Shown here one piece after another: positions 18,470 through 29,178 of a DNA stretch of 32,768 bases. How positions within the stretch are numbered: the first letter of the stretch is position 1; each line of letters starts with the position of its first letter. Both the position numbers and the translations under genes were made by a program. This stretch comes from Planoprotostelium fungivorum (Eukaryota > Evosea > Variosea > Cavosteliida > Cavosteliaceae): assembly GCA_003024175.1 (NCBI GenBank), contig MDYQ01000271.1, forward strand, positions 1-32,768, given 5' to 3'. The notes below the pieces were generated by a model. That model was not told the DNA's origin, did no database searches, and saw nothing but the letters and a program-made list of their open reading frames with translations.

Positions 18470-18634
18470 CCACGTGCGTGTGATGACATATCTGTCCTCT
18501 GCACAATCTCAAGTGAATCATCACGACAAAGTCATTCTGAGCTTCAGGTGCACAGATTCCTGACAAAAGAAACATAAAACGCCTTGGAGTGTTGTAGAGT
18601 TGTTGACGATCCACAACGAGCTACAGAGGTCGAG

Positions 18635-19344
18635 ATGGCACTGCCTATAAGTTATAACACATCCTTGTCTGATTTGGTATTGTGCGCAGTCTGTATCAAT
18701 CATCTCTTGAAAGATAGTGAGCGAACACCACTGCTTTGACATCACATCATCTCACATCTCCAACAGGATCCCATGTCCAAATAGAGGAACTCTTTTCGTT
18801 TGGGATGCTCGCTGTTGCGTCAGGAGCTGGAGTCTTTCGGTTCGCTGGTGTTGAGGTGATACGACCACTACATGCTTTCGCGTCAGATTACAGCTCCATC
18901 GCTTCGATTCTCCTCTTTGGTATCTCTTTATCTCGAACGAGTGAGACGACACCATCAATCCTGTTTCATCCAATATAGAATCTCCCGTCACCAAGTACTT
19001 CATCCATGCATTCGTAGCAGTGGTCGCCTTATTCTGCCCTTCTCTCCCTACCATCTTTCTCGACCAGATCGCCACAGTGACCAATCTGGTCGGGGTCTCT
19101 CTCATCTTACGTGCTTGTTATTATCAATATAAGAGAAATACTACCGCAGTGAAGACAATTCTGTTGGGTCTGACGAGCACCATCATTGGGTCACTGATGG
19201 GATCAAGTGGATCGTGAGTATTTGAAGGATTGAACCATTGATCATCATCACAGCGTCTGGATCATACCGAGAGTGGATCTTCTGCATTACTTCGTGGCAT
19301 TTGGAATGTACAATATGGGAAATGGTCTCACAACACTTGTATAA
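18635..19344 (+). CDS. Multi-pass membrane protein, about six transmembrane helices, unknown family
   Basis: Four exons (18635-18716, 18767-18919, 18979-19213, 19254-19344) give 186 aa. Hydrophobic stretches follow one another: 'LSDLVLCAVCINHLL', 'LFSFGMLAVASGAGVFRFAG', 'SIASILLF', 'FIHAFVAVVALFCPSL', 'VTNLVGVSLILRACYY', 'TILLGLTSTIIGSLMGSSGS' and 'LLHYFVAFGMYNMG'. Short polar loops between them carry Lys and Arg ('YYQYKRN'). The length and topology suggest six or seven helices packed as a small integral membrane protein. I do not recognise a family motif; it could be a TMEM-type or lipid-pathway protein. No cleavable signal peptide is evident. All splice phases agree, which supports the model. 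Confidence 0.75.
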
Positions 19345-19549
19345 ACATTATAAGCACATTCGAATTTTTCATTTGTTTGATTCGTCAATCCTACAACAAA
19401 CTGAGTGAAAGCATCGAATTGTGCAAACGAAGGCAATTGGAGAGCATCTGTGGCGCTCGTGGGCGTTGAGTGAACGAAATGAGAGAAAATTGGTGGTTGA
19501 ACTACAATCAGGCTAGCCATTCCGATGCATCAGATAACAAACAGCAAAC

Positions 19550-20019
19550 ATGAGCTCGAACATGATGGACGCCAACTACCAAAAGGTCATCGACGCCATT
19601 AAGTCTCACGGCAAGTCAAACCCATCCTTTCCAAAGTGAGTAGGGACTCATTTCTTCTGCGGATTAAAGGGAAAAGGGATTTGGATATCAGCTACGGTCA
19701 GTTGAACAAGCTGGTGACCTTCGGAGGACTTGCCGCTGCCTTGAAGACCATGAAGAGACAGGTACCGTGTGAACAGACGATACACCTCTGACTCCCACAG
19801 AAAATTATTGATTTCTCTGCGACGGGCATCTTCAAAGACAATGACGTCGTCACATTGATCTCCGGTGAGTCACCGATATCGATAGGAGACCTCTGACATC
19901 AAACAGATTACGAAGCTGCCGCCGTTCCCACACAGATCACCTACGAGGAGATCGGAACAAAGATCAAGGGAGAGACGACCTCTCACCAGAAGACCAACTA
20001 CGAGTCTCAACAGAACTAA
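19550..20019 (+). CDS. Costars-family (ABRACL-like) actin-associated small protein
   Basis: Four exons (19550-19635, 19692-19761, 19801-19864, 19907-20019) give 110 aa. The central ~75 residues match the costars fold: 'VIDAIKSHGKSNP', then 'YGQLNKLVTFGGLAAALKTM', 'KRQKIIDFSATGIFKDNDVV' and 'TLISDY'. Family landmarks are the FG motif, the 'LKxxKRxKII' segment and a Gly-Asp/Asn turn before the last strand. Costars proteins regulate actin dynamics and cell motility in Dictyostelium and animals. The C-terminal ~30 residues ('EEIGTKIKGETTSHQKTN') are extra and polar, and resemble no domain I know. A p25-alpha (TPPP) assignment was considered and fits less well. C-ending codons are frequent. Confidence 0.72.
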
Positions 20020-20209
20020 ATGAATACATTTGTTGTATTTTAAATAGCAAGCTTTATCATGTTGTCTCGTCGTGTACGGGATCGCATCAGATCAGACAGT
20101 CCATGCACTGAAATGGATGTGATATCTTTCATTGATTTTATTTTATTTTATTCTTTTTGCGAAGATCATCTTCAAAGAAAGATCATCACACAAGAGAGAA
20201 ACAGGCAGG

Positions 20210-21903
20210 ATGGCCACTACGATAGAGATGCAACCAGAAGAGGATTTAAGCATTACGGAGGAGGAGATGAACACAATGTTATCCAATCACGAGGGGGACA
20301 GCGACATTCATATGGAGAGCCAGGAATATGATATCCTCATGAACGACATAGAGAACATAGAAAATTCAACTCCCACCTCTCAAGAGGAAGAAACTCGGCT
20401 GGCTGGGAAAAAGAGACCTTCCTCGAGTGAACATGAAGAAGTCGCGATGAAGAAGAAGAAAGAAGAGCCAGCACCTGTTGACAATATAGAGCAGGTAAAA
20501 TCACATACATCTGTGAGAGGATCGCTTACACATTTCAGGTTGAAGACGAGCTAGAAGAGAGATTAGAACAATACATAGAAGAAAAAGAGACAGAGGTGAG
20601 TACGGGTGGGGAGGTCCAGGAGCCCGAGGAGGCAGAGGAAACTGTAGTTCAAGATGGAATCGAGGATCAGACGATCTCTCACGAAGCTGAAGAGGTGGCA
20701 AACACAGAGGAATATTTGACAACGGCCGAAGCAGCCAGGAAGCTGGACGAAGAAATAGAGAACGATGATGACATTGTGACTTCTGTGGAGGAGACAGAGG
20801 AGACAGATGCAGTCGCCATCCCCGAAGAAGATCTCTTGCCTCACGAGTCTTCTGCACTATCTGTCTCTCACAAGGTGAATCATCCATCATGCAACGTTCT
20901 CACAATCGACAGCTGACCGAGGAAGAAGGCGAAGCTTCAATTGATTCGTGGATGCATCTGTTGTTCTCGCGTGGTTATCTGGACATGTCCGACTATAGCA
21001 GCATGTTGAGAGTATCGAAAGAGTGGAATCTTCTGTGCACCAGCTCGGCCCTTCTTCGTTCCCTTTTTCTCTCCTCTTGGCCTGCCGCCCCCCACTGGAA
21101 GGTGATACATTCATCACCGTATATCGTTCTCCTTCTCATCATCGCAGGATGAGTTTGATCCGAGTCAAGTCAAGTGGAGAGAACACTTACAGTGGAGTCG
21201 TCTGTTGGCGAAGAGAAGGAAGATCTCCCGGGAGCGCATCGAGTGTGTCTACGATCTCATCGCGAAGCTTTCAAACGAGAGACAAGAGAGGAGCACGGGA
21301 GACACTTTGCATTACGATCGTATTCTCGGCCTATTGAATTCAGTGGAGAGGGATGTCAGCCAGGAGAAGTTGCAGAAGGCATTGGAGGATGTACCGCAGG
21401 AGACTCGATTGGACAGAGTGGCCTGGGCAGATCTGTACTATCTGGTCAACAACACGTTCGTCGAGCTGAAACTGAGAGGCGAGAAAGTCAACGCCGTTCT
21501 GTCACGTGAGTATTTTTCGTCACGAAATCTTCTATACGACATCTCACGAGATATCATGTGATGATGGTGTGACATGATCTCATGCGACACAGTGATCACG
21601 AAAGATGGACAGCTGATCACCGTGAGCGACACGGGTGACCATCTGAAGCCACAAGAAGAAGAAGAGTACTCTGTATACATCGAAGGAGAAGAGGAGAAGA
21701 AGATACTCACCATCCGTGGAGAGCAAGTGGAGATCAACAGGGAAGAGCTGGAGAGCTTGAGTTCCAGAATGGGTACGGAGAGCTTGAGTGCAGAGGACAT
21801 GATGTCTTATCTGTGGAATCACTGTCTGGCCATCCACTCTTCGTCCCTGTCTTCTTCGGTCAGAGCCACCGATATACAGCCACTGTGGGAGATCTCTCAA
21901 TAG
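20210..21903 (+). CDS. F-box-like protein with a long acidic N-terminus
   Basis: Five exons (20210-20494, 20539-20874, 20913-21101, 21148-21505, 21593-21903) give 492 aa. Residues 1-205 are very acidic (Glu/Asp-rich) and interrupted by a nuclear-localisation-like basic patch ('GKKRPSSSEHEEVAMKKKKE'). Residues about 215-270 resemble an F-box: 'DSWMHLLFSRGYLDMSDYSS', 'MLRVSKEWNLLCTSS', 'ALLRSLFLSSWP'. The remaining ~220 residues are mixed alpha and beta with no motif I know ('WADLYYLVNNTFVELKLRG', 'QLITVSDTGDHLKPQEEEE'). F-box proteins bind Skp1 and select substrates for SCF ubiquitin ligases. A GTGAGT at 20597 inside exon 2 is in frame and could be an optional donor, but no good acceptor was found. 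ATGs upstream of 20210 are in AT-rich non-coding sequence. Confidence 0.75.
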
Positions 21904-22039
21904 ATAACGAATCGTTCATTTCTCTTCTTCTTTGTCTGCTCGTCTTTCTTGTCGGTGAGAGTGCACGATGTATGTCTGAGGCAATCCATTCTTTGTCAAG
22001 GGTAAGTGAACATGTGCAGTTTCTTCAGCTCCTCGTATG

Positions 22040-22047
22040 TATATAAG
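22040..22047 (+). promoter_or_regulatory. TATA box (TATATAAG) upstream of the surface glycoprotein gene
   Basis: TATATAAG lies 152 bp before the ATG at 22199, in the 295-bp gap after the F-box-like gene. A short upstream open reading frame (ATG at about 22121, five codons) sits between the TATA box and the main start, so translation control is possible. This is inference from sequence. Confidence 0.45.
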
Positions 22048-22198
22048 TCCTGTAGAGTGTACCCATTCAAGGCTACACTTGTGTAATATTCTCTACAAGG
22101 AATATAGAGAAGCTGAAGAAAATGTTTGGAGCCTAGGCAAACAGTGTGTGATTGTAGATACATGCACTAATCCCCAATCGGACAAAGAGCCGAGAGAC

Positions 22199-25100
22199 AT
22201 GAGGAGGATCTCATTCCTTCTCCTTGTCCTCTTTTCCGCTCAGTATTGTCTATCGGACGACTGCAAGTGGACTTGTGAGGGCGAATCACTGTGGTTCAAT
22301 GCGACATGTTGGGATTGTCAGAGGATACCAGAGAGTGAGGACAATGTCGTCATCGAAGGTCAAGTTCGGGTCACCGTCTCAGGAGATTCATCCATCTCCA
22401 TCGGTGATTGGAACATATCCAGGTGAGCCGCTCGACCCGCTCGCCCACTTTGTAATCATAGACAGCCGAGCCATCGTCGTGATCATGCCCAACGTGATGG
22501 ATCTCGATGCGCTCTTCTCTGATTCGTGTCACAGGTCACCATCAATCTCGTCCAATTGTACCTTTCTAATACATCCCGAATTCTCATGAGACGAAATGTG
22601 ACGTTCCAAGGAAGAGACCCAGTCACATCAACACTCCATCTGCTTGGTAACATAACGGGTGTGCATGCAGCCGAAACATGTGCATCTGATTCCACGGCAG
22701 GACAACCCAGATTCAACGATCTCAACGTTACGACTGGCTCTATGTCTCAGATCTTATTCACCGGCAGATCATTATTGTCTAATGACAACGTCAGGGTAGG
22801 TCAACTACTTGTGATTCGTTCTGACGGGTCGAGATCCACAATCATGGAACGTGGTGGATGACGCCCACACTTCGCGGCAACACCACGGGGATCTTCCGGG
22901 GAAAGTTTTTCAATCGAGGTCACATGATCATCGAAGACTACACTTCACTCGATGATGATCGATCTGATGTGAGTCTTCGTCACATGTCATCATCGTGATT
23001 GATCCATCGCAGACATCATCCATCGACAACTTGTCCGGCGGCAGCATCGACGTCACATCGAACCGAGTCGATTGGATGGTCCACTTGAGATGCACCGCGG
23101 ACTCAAAAATATCCATAAGTGAGGACAGAGAGACCATGTGAAACATGATCTGATGACGAGAACAGCGAAACACATTTCCTTTGTTGTGAGAGGAAGATTG
23201 GAAGTTGAATCGGGGGCCTTGATTGAGTTGAAGCACAAGTCATCTTCTATGAATCTCACCGAGGGTGATTCAAATTGGTCAGATGGTATCAAAGTGAGCA
23301 TTTTAATATCTTTAAATGTGATTTTATATATATTTCACGATGACCGATCGATGCTCGACGAATGACTGGTTGTAGATCAATGGAGAAGGTACCCTCTATA
23401 TTGGAAGAAATCATACGGTGAGACAACCTCTCTACAGATCCAAGAATAGAACATACAAATACCTGAGAATAGAGACTATGATACCACCTTGTAATTGACA
23501 CGTGTAGATGTATACGAGGGGCGTCCTCTACATGATCGCAGCTAAGCTACAGCTGTTCGGTACAGTCCGATCGACCAGAGGTGACGTCAGATTGGCTAGT
23601 TGTAGTCTTACATATTTCCAGGCGAGGGTAACACGACCGTCATCTTGTGTCAAGATTTGGCCTCACGATCTTCTCGCTTCGAGGGAGGAGGTAAAATTAG
23701 AATCTCCAGCCTCCACTCTGCCACCTGCAGGGACGTGTCCTTGAATGATGTACAGCTCGAACTGTGGAGTTTCTCCGGAGATTTATCCGGTCATCACGAC
23801 ATCGGTGGAGGCTCTCTTCTCAACTTGACGCAAGGAAGATGGTACATGAGAAATCCACACTTCAATGGATCAGGAGCGTTCGAATCGACCGCGGCAGAGA
23901 TCATACTGGAAGGTAGGTCACGTGACTGGTACACGTCATCCATCATGGCATCCCATCAGATGATGTGGATGAGATGTGATGAATCTGATCTCATTGACAG
24001 ATGCGACGTTGGATTTCGATGGAAATGATGTCAATCTGGGAACGGTGTCCTTTTTGGCGGGCCACGATTTCTCAGCTCCGCTCTTCTCCACGCGGGGTAA
24101 CATCACACTACAACGAGCCAAGATGACCGCCCTGACCAACGACGTGAGGCTGACACATTTCGATGAAATTTCTGACCCGTACAGATACCGCCTCAGAGTA
24201 TCACCCTGGTGAAGGCAGGTAGTGTCTCTGATGCGAGCGACCTCCACATCGATGTGACAGGAGATTACGATTGTCTCATCCATTCACTGTCTGAGGTACG
24301 TACATCGATGTGATCCAAATTTACACGTTGTAGACGGAGGGAGAGGTATCACTTGCATTCACCCAGCCGCTGTGGGTGACACCCGTCGATCTACAAGCGC
24401 AAGTGTCCTCTGACATGCGTAACGTTTCAATTGAGTGGGCCTATTCGGGCAGCACGACGGGAGCTTGCATCCCTTCTTTAGACATCACCCTCTCTTCAGG
24501 GTGAGATCGTCCGTCTCGTGTCTGAACTCACATCGTCAGAAACGTGACGACAGATGTGAGCGACACCACCGAAATATCTTACGTGGACGTCTTTGAATCG
24601 TGTCGATATCACACCGCCGGACTGTCTATCGTTTATCCCTGGCGGCCCTCTAACGTGACCATCATCAAGCAGGTCCAATGGCTTCAGGTTCGTCTTTCTT
24701 CACGAGATCGTTCGTTGAGTGAAGAAGGTGGCGGGACAGGTGGAGAGACCGATAATATCAAACGATTACAGAGTCTCCGAAGGGGTCATACATTTCGAAT
24801 GGACGGCAGCGAGTGAGACATCTATCATCCATATCGCACGCACCGATGATCTCATCACGATCAGATTGTCCCTGCTCGAATCTGAATCCGGAAGTCATCT
24901 ACACGACCATCAGTGATGACATCAGCACGGACACGACAGAGAACAGCGTCACGTTTCCATCTCCCAGCAACAGAGCTTCCGTCACGATAGAGGTCGAAGC
25001 CACTTGCATGTACCAAGGATTGAACCTCACTTCTACATCATCCACGGTGAATCATTCGATCGTTTACAACTCTTAAAGACACACTCTAAGACACGTATCT

Positions 25101-25331
25101 GTTTGAATAGAAAGGCGATGGATTGACCTTCGATAGAGCACGGCGTCGGTGGAGACGTTCGATTCGATGAAGAGAAAGAGGGATTTGGCCGTGATCATAT
25201 TGGCACCGATTCTATTGATCTTCGGGGTCATCATCTGCGGTCTCATCATCTACCGTTACTTCCAACACTTGCGAGCCAAGCGACAACGTTCACTCGAACG
25301 ATCTCTATTGAGTCAAGTGGACGATGAATAG
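22199..25331 (+). CDS. Type I single-pass surface glycoprotein, beta-rich repeat ectodomain, unknown family
   Basis: Sixteen exons were joined: 22199-22422, 22466-22493, 22535-22795, 22834-22968, 23013-23118, 23166-23293, 23376-23417, 23508-23580, 23622-23912, 24001-24143, 24185-24295, 24334-24500, 24540-24687, 24725-24812, 24865-25046 and 25137-25331. All phases agree, giving 773 aa. A signal peptide 'RRISFLLLVLFSAQYCLS' opens the protein. The ectodomain to about residue 570 is made of short beta strands and turns with many Asn-x-Ser/Thr sites ('NTTGIF', 'NVTFQG', 'NLTQGRW'). This recalls beta-helix proteins that repeat Gly-x-hydrophobic patterns. Residues about 570-700 look like Ig or Fn3-type folds ('VSIEWAYSGSTTGACIPSLD'). 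One membrane helix ('LAVIILAPILLIFGVIICGL') near residue 726 precedes a basic 30-residue cytosolic tail. It could serve in adhesion or recognition. I know no family match. Confidence 0.82.
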
Positions 25332-25360
25332 ATTGTCACATAACGAATGACATTCATTTA

Positions 25361-26383
25361 TTAAGTCAACTTCTTCAGTAATTCCTATCGAAAGATTAAA
25401 AGAGAATAAAATGGAGAGACTCACGGCCTTCTTCTTTTCGACGAGAGCCCTCTCGATGTCAGATTTAGTAGGGATGGGAACGAAGGTGTCCTCTTCTGTC
25501 GTCTGCTTCGTGTTGACAAAGACACTCCCCGTATCCTTCTCCCACTGCAGTCTCGCGGCTTCCTGCGCCTTCTCTTCCGCAGCCTTCTCCATCTGATGTC
25601 GTCAATGACTGATTGGGGCGATGGATCATCACCTGCACCATCGTGTCATCCTCTTCGTCTCCGTATCCGTAGTATTCGGCGTCGATTCCCTTGTAATCGA
25701 ATCTCTTTCTCTTCGTCTTCTCTGTTTCTCGATTCAGTTTACAGATCGTGATGGATGGGATCACCATTAGCGGCCTTCAAGAACATCTCCTTGACCCCCG
25801 GAAGCTGTCGAGCGGCACCAAAATACCTTCATGATGTGTGAGATGAGAGACATTGAAAGATGATGGGATCTCACTTATAGACGTATCCCTTTTGATCGTC
25901 TCCCGCATGAAGTTGGGGAATGGATGGATCATTAGATATCCTCTCGTATTTCTAAAGAGGTTAGATGTCTTTAGATCCCATTCGGCTCGTCTCACTCTGT
26001 AATTCGGACCACCCAACTCGACGATTCTTCTCTCCCAGTGTCCCTTTTCTCTCAGGAGTTTGTTGATCTCGTCATTGAGATCTCGAATCAATTGTTCTCC
26101 CAGTGATTCTAGAGTCATTCAATCGAATGAACGAAATCAGAGTTAAATCACCATTTTGAATCTCCATAACCTTCTTTCCAACTTCTCTGAGAATCTCCAT
26201 TCTATATTTCTCGCATTCTGTGATACTGCTGGTCGCTGCCGTGTGAGGAGGTCGCTTCGGTGTGGTGATATATCTCGATTGTCCTCCCGTTCTGCTTCTT
26301 CTCACTCTCCCTGCCTCTTCCTCTTTCTTGTATGCCAACCATCGGTTGAGCATAGACTGCGCCTTCTCCTCATTTCTAGCCAT
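25361..26383 (-). CDS. ISY1: ISY1, NTC-associated pre-mRNA splicing factor
   Basis: Seven exons (26152-26383, 25996-26108, 25875-25951, 25765-25826, 25633-25721, 25425-25592, 25361-25384) give 254 aa. The start '[20 protein letters not shown]' and the core '[20 protein letters not shown]' and '[13 protein letters not shown]' are near-identical to the family, as are '[17 protein letters not shown]' and '[12 protein letters not shown]'. The tail '[20 protein letters not shown]' also fits. ISY1 belongs to the Prp19/NTC complex and acts near the active site during the first splicing step. This window's intron-dense genes depend on it. The last exon is only 24 nt. The gene is convergent with the surface glycoprotein, the stops lying 29 bp apart. 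Confidence 0.95.
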
Positions 26384-26491
26384 TTTGGTTCGTAGGTGAT
26401 CTGATCTCATGTTCCATTTTGTCCGTTGTAGAGGAACAGTAAAACACAGACCAGATCATGAACAGCGTAACAAAGACAAAACACGACGAGA
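26384..26491. promoter_or_regulatory. 108-bp divergent promoter between ISY1 and the F-box/PP2 gene
   Basis: The two start codons face away from each other across 108 bp. An out-of-frame ATG at about 26458 precedes the F-box/PP2 start and would be a short upstream reading frame if transcribed. I see no TATA box. Shared use is inferred. Confidence 0.45.
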
Positions 26492-27807
26492 ATGATGGGT
26501 ACAATGGACGAATATAGAGAGACTATCTCTTCGAAATATTCAGATCAATCGATCGCTGATCGAGTGGTCATTCTGACAAATCCAAGACGGATTGTGTATC
26601 ACAGAGTGGGCGAAGTGGAAGTATTGCCTCAACAATCTACTTTCAATAATCTCTTAGGTTACGTGAAGACACTATGGGAAACCAATGTTACACAGAATGA
26701 AGTGATTACCCCTCCATCTTCACAGGGTCAATTCAATATCGACAGGATGCTTCAGAGGTCATCCAGATAGTCGAAGAAGGTTTCCCACTCTTAAAACTGC
26801 CTGAAGAACTCTTGGTGATGATCTCCATTCACCTAGACAGGGAGTCATTGGACAATCTGCGAATGGTGACACCTCACATCTTCCATCACGATTCACCTTC
26901 CAAAGGTCTGTCGCAAGCTGCGCGATCTGATGTCCACCAAACAATTCTGGCACAGCCTGGTGGTTCACAAGTGTTCAGAACATCAGCCACAATTAATCCA
27001 ACTCTCCTCCAACATGGTAAAAAATCTCTTCTCACAGATGCTCAATGAAACAGGTCACTCTGAATCAGGACCAGGCGACCACTTCCAAATGGCTGCAAGA
27101 CGTATCAGAGGAAGGTGAGTCATCGTCGACATGATGGACTCTTCGTGATGTGATGATAGGTAAATATCGAATACACAACGGAGAGTTCTTCATCTGTCAC
27201 ATGAACGATCGATACTGGACCAAACGGCAATGTGATACTGCACCGTGTAATCCTATCGCTTATCTCAACTCGGTCTGCTGGTTGGAGATCAGGGCATCCA
27301 TCGTGAGTCATCTCCTCCATCATCGCCGATCGCGATCCGATCGCGGATGCACAGCATGCGATCACGTTGAGATGACCTTCCATGCAGCCGAACGTCAGAC
27401 CTGCAGTCTACGATGTCATCTGGTGTATGATGATGGACTCCACCCGTGCCGTCAAATTCAAATGTGAATGGACTGTGAAGGGAAGCCAAGTGAGTGTAAC
27501 CACCACGGCCGAATTGACTCAGCCAGGGCGGTCAATTGTGGTCGAGAGAAACGAGAGAAAATTTCCCGCCATTTCTGACCGTTGAAGATGCATCGAGGGA
27601 GAGTGAAGAGTCCGTGTGGTGTGAATGGACGATGGGAAGGATCAGAGGTGATGCGACGATGGAGATCATCATCATCGAGATGGGTAGACACTGACAGGTG
27701 AAACAGTGGATGAGACGCAGGATGTCACGGTGGGAGCTTTAGGAGGAAACGATGGTTGGTTTGGTGGTTGGGGAATATCTCACATCGATCTCGTGCCCGT
27801 CTTGTGA
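26492..27807 (+). CDS. F-box protein with a PP2-like (lectin-type) C-terminal domain
   Basis: Clear exons are 26492-26701, 26746-26865, 26906-27016, 27054-27114, 27160-27302, 27388-27489 and 27698-27807. One more exon ends at 27647, and its start (about 27515-27566) is unresolved because no strong splice pair keeps frame. The protein is about 300 aa. An F-box lies at residues ~87-135: 'LKLPEELLVMISIHLDRESL', 'DNLRMVCRKLRDLM', 'FWHSLVVHKC'. The C-terminal part carries PP2-like signatures: 'YWTKRQ', 'SVCWLEIRASIPNVRPAVYD', 'VIWCMMMD', 'SVWCEWTMGRIRGE' and 'GGNDGWFGGWGISHIDLVPV'. In plants, F-box/PP2 proteins pair Skp1 binding with sugar or glycoprotein recognition, so this may select glycosylated proteins for ubiquitination. 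The stop lies 52 bp from the convergent neighbour. Confidence 0.78.
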
Positions 27808-27859
27808 TGATGATGAGAGATGGAAAAATAAACGGACGGGTATACATACAATGGAACGT

Positions 27860-28957
27860 TTATTTTACACGAACAAATGGCCCGATCGGTGAACATCGAA
27901 GAAACTCGTGTCGATGAGTGGATTGTATTGGAGACCTGTTTTCTTTAGACGATTGATATTTCTCTTCATCATCACCCGCTCTCTCTCTCAACCTGTGTAT
28001 TTGCAGAGATTCTTCCTTTTGATCCCACATGAGAAGAGGAACGCCGTAGATGATGGAGAGCATGTCCAAGATGTTCTGTCTATAGTGTCCACAGTCCCTG
28101 TATCCCTTCTTAAAGGTGTAATCTGCATCGTCTGCTCGATGATGTGCATCGGTGATGGCATTGGCGATGTTGACGTTGTTCGAGCGTGGTTTGTAAGGCC
28201 AGAGGAGAATGATTTCGTTGTCTTCTCCTATGGAGAGTGACATGTGCTTCTCGTAGGAGAAATACATCCATCTGATGGTCTCCCCATTAACTCCCAACTG
28301 ATGCATCATGGTCAGCGTACGGTGAAGCGGACAGATACTCACCGTAGTGCCAGACGTCTCAAGTGTGTAAATCTTACTTCTCATTGGATCTCTGTGCTCT
28401 GTTGCAATGACCTGGTCTTCACATGAGTCGTGAGCTCTACGATTAGTACCTCACCTTGTCAAATGTCGTGCCTTCTAAAAAGAAGTAGAACAAGTCTCTC
28501 CGATCTGAACCGGGGTGGTCTGTCTTGGATCTTCCACAAAGGTGAGATGGTGAACGATGTGATGAATTATCTCACGAGGAATTCCTTCGCTTTGATCAGT
28601 TCGTCATTCTCTGTTGCATCCGTACCGCCGATGAGTGGCTGACGAGAGCGTAGTTTACGATAAAGAAACAATCTCCAATTGATACTGTGGCCGATGAGAT
28701 GTTTCACAGTGTGGGATGGACTCTACTCTTCTAGATCTTGCAGTCTTCGCAGAAAAGGAAAACAAGAGAGAACGATGTCGAGATATAGAGCCTGTGACGT
28801 CCTTCTCAGAGACGTGCACACCTACGGTGCGTCCTTCAGATGAGCAAAAGATGTTAATGCTGACCTGATCTAACGTCACGAGCATGAACGGATCGTACAG
28901 AGCCAATACTCCGAGAACCGACGTGAAGAGGCTTGCTTCATCTGTTGGTGTGTTCAT
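27860..28957 (-). CDS. Protein of unknown function, weakly F-box-like N-terminus
   Basis: Five exons (28865-28957, 28576-28722, 28455-28523, 28343-28411, 27860-28297) give 271 aa with consistent phases. Intron 1 is long (142 nt) and could hide a small exon. The start 'MNTPTDEASLFTSVLGVLAL' and 'HLIGHSINWRLFLYRKLRSR' have the spacing of an F-box helix set, but the match is weak. The middle holds 'DLFYFFLEGTTFDKV' and 'IRWMYFSYEKHMSLSIGEDN', then 'EIILLWPYKP'. 'KKGYRDCGHYRQNILDML' follows before a polar tail. It has no signal peptide or membrane helix. I do not recognise a family. Its position directly behind an F-box/PP2 gene is suggestive but not evidence of joint function. Confidence 0.65.
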
Positions 28958-29178
28958 CCGATCAGATTTTCGGCAATGAATAAATTACACTGGCCTGATT
29001 GACCTACACTGGACTGCCTATGGATATCTTCCACTGAGGTACCATCCACACTATTCGACTTGTTTTGAAAAAGGAATGATTATCTCTATTATTCACAGAC
29101 TGTCGACCGCGAGATGCACAACCTTTTTAGAGGATGAGATGTCCATCATTGACAGTGGAGAGACGATGAAGATTGTAT

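Noticed and set aside
19287-19520. Minus-strand 77-codon open frame with an ATG at 19520
   Set aside because: It overlaps the last exon of the membrane-protein gene and shows no family signature. It lies in the costars promoter region. It cannot be excluded but is not supported.
19550-20019. TPPP/p25-alpha assignment for the small protein
   Set aside because: The spacing of FG, LKxxKRxKI and the final strand fits costars better, and the TPPP C-terminal Gly-rich motif is absent.
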